The translations under genes were made by a program, and so were the position numbers. From Fratercula arctica (lineage: Eukaryota; Chordata; Aves; Charadriiformes; Alcidae): a stretch of DNA of 64,000 nt. Numbering within the stretch: position 1 is the stretch's first letter; every line of letters starts with the position of its first letter. The stretch is from NCBI GenBank assembly GCA_947846985.1, contig CANTUZ010000004.1, positions 6,934,927 to 6,998,926 of the forward strand, read 5' to 3'. The notes below the pieces were generated by a model. It did not search any database. It was given only the letters and a program-made list of their open reading frames with translations, and was not told the DNA's origin. Shown here in pieces: positions 61,081 through 64,000 of this stretch.

Positions 61081-61559
61081 TCTCCTGCAATATATCGAGC
61101 TGCAATTTTGCCTTTGCTACAACACTAGGACGTTATTCTTGTTCCTTGCAACACACAGAGATCCAAAAGACTGCACTTCTTTTGTCTTTTTTTGTTTTGT
61201 TTTAATACTGAAAAGGTAAAAATGGTGATCCCTTGGATTTGTATTGGAAAATAATTAAGGATTGTCTTAAAAGTGGCAGATAGGTAATTTTTGGTTCACA
61301 GTGTTCATTTATAGAGGCAAACAGAGGCTATTCGTGCTGATAAATGCAATGGAGAGAAAAGAAAATCACCCAGACTTCAAAATCACAAGTATGTGACCTA
61401 AGTTAGATATTGTCACTCAGGAGAACATACTGGAGGCAGCAGGGATAATTTTTGGAGAAAAATCATCTCGATGCTAATATGATTAGTAGTAGGAAAGGAA
61501 GTGCCGGTGTCCCCACGGCACAGCTTCAGCCACTCACTGTCCGAAGGAGAGGATGGAGC

Positions 61560-61990
61560 AGAACTGGCGAAGCCAACATGGCAGACGGGCTGAAGGGTGG
61601 ACAAGTTCTGCAGGAGCCCAGACTGAACCACTGGGGACTCTTCAGCTTGCAAAGACTTGACTGACAGGGGGTGAGGGAAAACTCTATAAAATCATCGATG
61701 ATATGAGGAAGGTGAACGGGGAAGAACAGAAGAATCACCGTTCTCATAACACAGGAACTTGGAGGCACTTGTTGAAATTACCAGGTTTAAGACAAACAAA
61801 AGTGCTTTTTTTTTTATACAATGCATGATTAGACAGTGGCGCTCATTACAGGATGATGTTGTGAAGGCCAAAAGGAGAAGTGATTTAAGAAAGTAACTGG
61901 ACAAGTTCATTGAGGATAGATAGGTCTTGCAAGGTTTTAAAACTGATGGTCTAGGTGCAGCCTCTGGTTTTGGAGTGCCGCGAAGCCTGG
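61560..61990 (+). mobile_element. truncated CR1 LINE fragment (3' portion), sense orientation
   Basis: From about 61622 the sequence follows the familiar 3' part of amniote CR1 elements in order: CTTCAGCTTG, then CTCTATAAAATCAT, GGGGAAGAA, TCTCATAACACAGGAACT, GAAATTACCAGGTTTAA, GACAAACAAAAG, then GATGTTGTGAAGGCCAAAAG and AAGTTCATTGAGGATAGATAG. The piece upstream to about 61560 aligns loosely with the same family. It is diverged, has small internal deletions and a T-run at 61806-61816, and lacks the short terminal repeats (ATTCTATGA type) that end intact bird CR1 copies. Known: CR1 elements are non-LTR retrotransposons, usually 5'-truncated. Family assignment is from memory of CR1 consensus sequences; borders are uncertain by tens of bases. 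Confidence 0.77.
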
Positions 61991-64000
61991 GCAGGATCCG
62001 TACCTTGCGGCAAAGCTGCTGGGTTTCTTCCTTTGTTGTCAATTAGCCCCTTCTGCTACTTTCCCTCTTTGCCTCACTTGACCCAATATATATGTCGGTT
62101 TTCAATCTGGGCAGAAATTACATTTAAAAACCCTCCGGTTGCTTGGTCTAGTAAGAAGTGTCCTAAACGTGACTGTCACAAGAAATATCTTTGAAAAACC
62201 AACAGACCTTAGGCCAGTAACGCAGCAGTGGACTTCACCAGATGAATTCACTCTCATTTCACTGTGGCTATATTACTACTAGTGTTTGCTTTCCATGAGC
62301 GATTTAGCTTTACTAGCTAGTGAGAATGCTTGTGAGGACTTTTTTTTTTTTTTTTTTAAGTTTGCATACTTGAATGAAGAAAAATAATCAAACCTGCCTT
62401 GTCAAATCTCTTACCTCAGAAATATGATACTCCAGGTTAGCCAAGGAATGGAAACAACGCCATGTGACTCCTGCGACGCGAGTGCCCAAATTTTAAACAC
62501 TGTGCTGTAATGCCTGCTGTTTATTACTCAGTAATATATAAAAGATTTAGTCCACAAATATCCTGAGTGCAGCCAGGAAAAGAGAGAAGGATAATTCATG
62601 CCTTAAAATGCTTTCCTCATTCCTTAAAAGCAGCTCAAATGCTCCTGGGAAGCCTAAAAACAAATATCAGTTTTCTGGTGCTTCCTCATGTCTAGTAATT
62701 TTCAGTTATCACAGAACTTATGGTTCGGTCTTCGAGAATAAAATTAAAACAAAAAAATCCTTTGGAGGTTAATTATCGTCACTGTTACTGATACTCTTGT
62801 CAGAGCATAGAGAAAAAGTAAAAGCATCATCAGAAGTATCAGTTTATGGGCAAATTCCTCCTAAGTGTACCAGGGTACGAGTGAAACAGGAAGGAATAAA
62901 ACTGGCAGTGGTGTACCTGCTCTTTTGGATCCGTCAACTTGACAGTCTTTCCTCCAGCTTCTCCTTTGGTAAAACCTAGGAGCTCCTAACAAGTGAATGT
63001 CTTGTGCTGTGGTGATACCCTGCTCCATAATTTGTGATGCTGTAGATCGGCGATGGTCTCTGTGAGCAGAACGGGATGGTCAAAACCAGCTGTACTGTGT
63101 TTGTGAAGTTTTTAATAATGCCTGTGAAAAGCCCCAGAAGGGTATCTTCCTCTTCATTTTGTGGAAAACTTGCCCTTAGTGCAGGATTTATCAAGGGGAA
63201 ATGGACCCCTCCTTCAAAGACTGACAGAGCTTTAGAGTCCAGGATGCTCACGGCCTGTTTTTCCGTCAACAGTCTTCTCCCTTTTGAAAGATTTCTGGGT
63301 TTCTGTTTGGCAGGGATGGCGGGGTAGAGGGGGGGGAGTTTGATCTGGTTTGTTTGTTTTTTTTTCTTTAAGTAGCTTTATATTTGTGTTAGAGATAGGG
63401 AAATAGTCACGCTGTTTGCTTAGAGAAAAACCTGAATGGAAAGACCAAGATCCCTGCGTTACTTCCTAGGTGATGTATTGCTTATCTCCGCAAGAAGCTG
63501 GTGCACTAAGTCTCAGCTACGCTTCCATGTTTCACTGTCTCTGAAGTCCTGAAAAGCATTAAAATGCATAACAGCAGTGTTTAGCTTCACTGCTCATTAG
63601 AGCAGCACAGAACTAATAGTAATATTGTTGTAACTTGACAAAGCCATCTAAATCCATGCATGTTTTCTTGTGAAAGCTTCCTAAACATGCTGCTAAATCC
63701 TCTAAAAAGCTACTAAACGGCTTTGGCAACCATTAGCACAGTATAAGGGGGGGAACTCTTTTCAGTAAGTGAACAAACAGAGAAAATATGCTGAATAGCT
63801 GGACAAATGTGTTTCAGCTGGCTCTTTCATTTACAGATATAAGGGAGCAGTCAATATCAATCACTGTTTTCCCTGTTGCACTGGAAATCACAATATCTCT
63901 TTTCATTCCGCAAGCTCTTTTCACCACAGTAATGTGTCTTTAGAGTGACACTGGCATCAGTCTGTTTCCGCTGTCTGAAGTCCAGAGAGCTTAAAAACAC
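61991..64000. other. intronic block after the CR1 fragment, nothing recognised
   Basis: AT-rich sequence with T-runs at 62.34 and 63.36 kb and no gene or repeat I can name. Confidence 0.55.
62340..62357. repeat. poly-T run of 18
   Basis: A simple T-run, about 350 bp past the CR1 fragment and probably unrelated to it, since that element is in sense orientation. Confidence 0.9.

Larger units (their letters stand above)
27939..64000 (+). other. AFG2A: AFG2A intron downstream of the exon (3' part outside window)
   Basis: The next expected exon, coding for the helix after SGAE and the C-terminal helical part of the second AAA+ domain, is not found, so this intron exceeds 36 kb. The stretch is AT-rich with scattered A/T homopolymers, a CR1 fragment near its end, an alternating pyrimidine-purine tract, a CpG-rich patch at 43.8-44.06 kb and several long unique segments that could be conserved regulatory sequence. 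That the gene continues beyond the window is inferred; the alternative of a processed or partial copy is unlikely because intact splice signals flank the exon. Confidence 0.8.

Noticed and set aside
1..64000. CRISPR arrays, operons, tRNA, rRNA, U6, 5S, phage or other prokaryotic systems
   Set aside because: No regularly spaced repeats, conserved internal RNA promoter boxes or clustered domain-bearing reading frames were found; the window is vertebrate intron. A small RNA gene could still be missed by eye.

Overview
This window looks like nuclear DNA from a vertebrate, most likely a bird. Three things point that way. One protein-coding exon with vertebrate-style splice sites sits in tens of kilobases of sequence that looks non-coding. 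The only well-recognisable recent-type interspersed repeat is a piece of a CR1 LINE, the dominant retroelement of birds and reptiles. There is no sign of the Alu, B1 or L1 copies that would crowd a mammalian window of this size. No operons, ribosome-binding sites, phage genes or CRISPR repeats are present. The species cannot be named from this sequence.

The only gene I can support is AFG2A (formerly SPATA5), on the + strand, represented by one internal exon at 27774-27938. It encodes 55 residues of the second AAA+ ATPase domain, including the RPGR arginine-finger segment, and ends at the SGAE motif near sensor 2. Both exon borders fall between codons. The rest of the window is intron of this gene: at least 27.8 kb before the exon and at least 36 kb after it, each intron running off the window.

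Layout. 1-9.8 kb is AT-rich intron with simple repeats. At 9.84-10.26 kb a very small CpG-rich knot adjoins AT-rich, homeobox-site-like sequence. 14.98-15.07 kb holds a 45-bp tandem duplication, followed at 15.54-16.08 kb by a decayed LINE reverse-transcriptase 3' end on the + strand. 18.25-18.85 kb is a cluster of low-complexity tracts. 21.37-21.52 kb is a second LINE relic of the same protein region on the - strand. 26.69-26.91 kb is a GC/CpG-rich patch, and 27.77-27.94 kb is the AFG2A exon. After the exon come plain intron, several blocks that resemble conserved non-coding elements, a CpG-rich patch at 43.80-44.06 kb, a 42-bp perfectly alternating pyrimidine-purine tract at 56.54 kb, and a truncated CR1 at 61.56-61.99 kb.

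The many open frames of 60-196 codons elsewhere show no recognisable domain and are consistent with chance. I found no evidence of a previously undescribed biological system. The most useful leads are the two non-CR1 LINE relics, the candidate regulatory islands inside the AFG2A introns and the Z-DNA-type tract.
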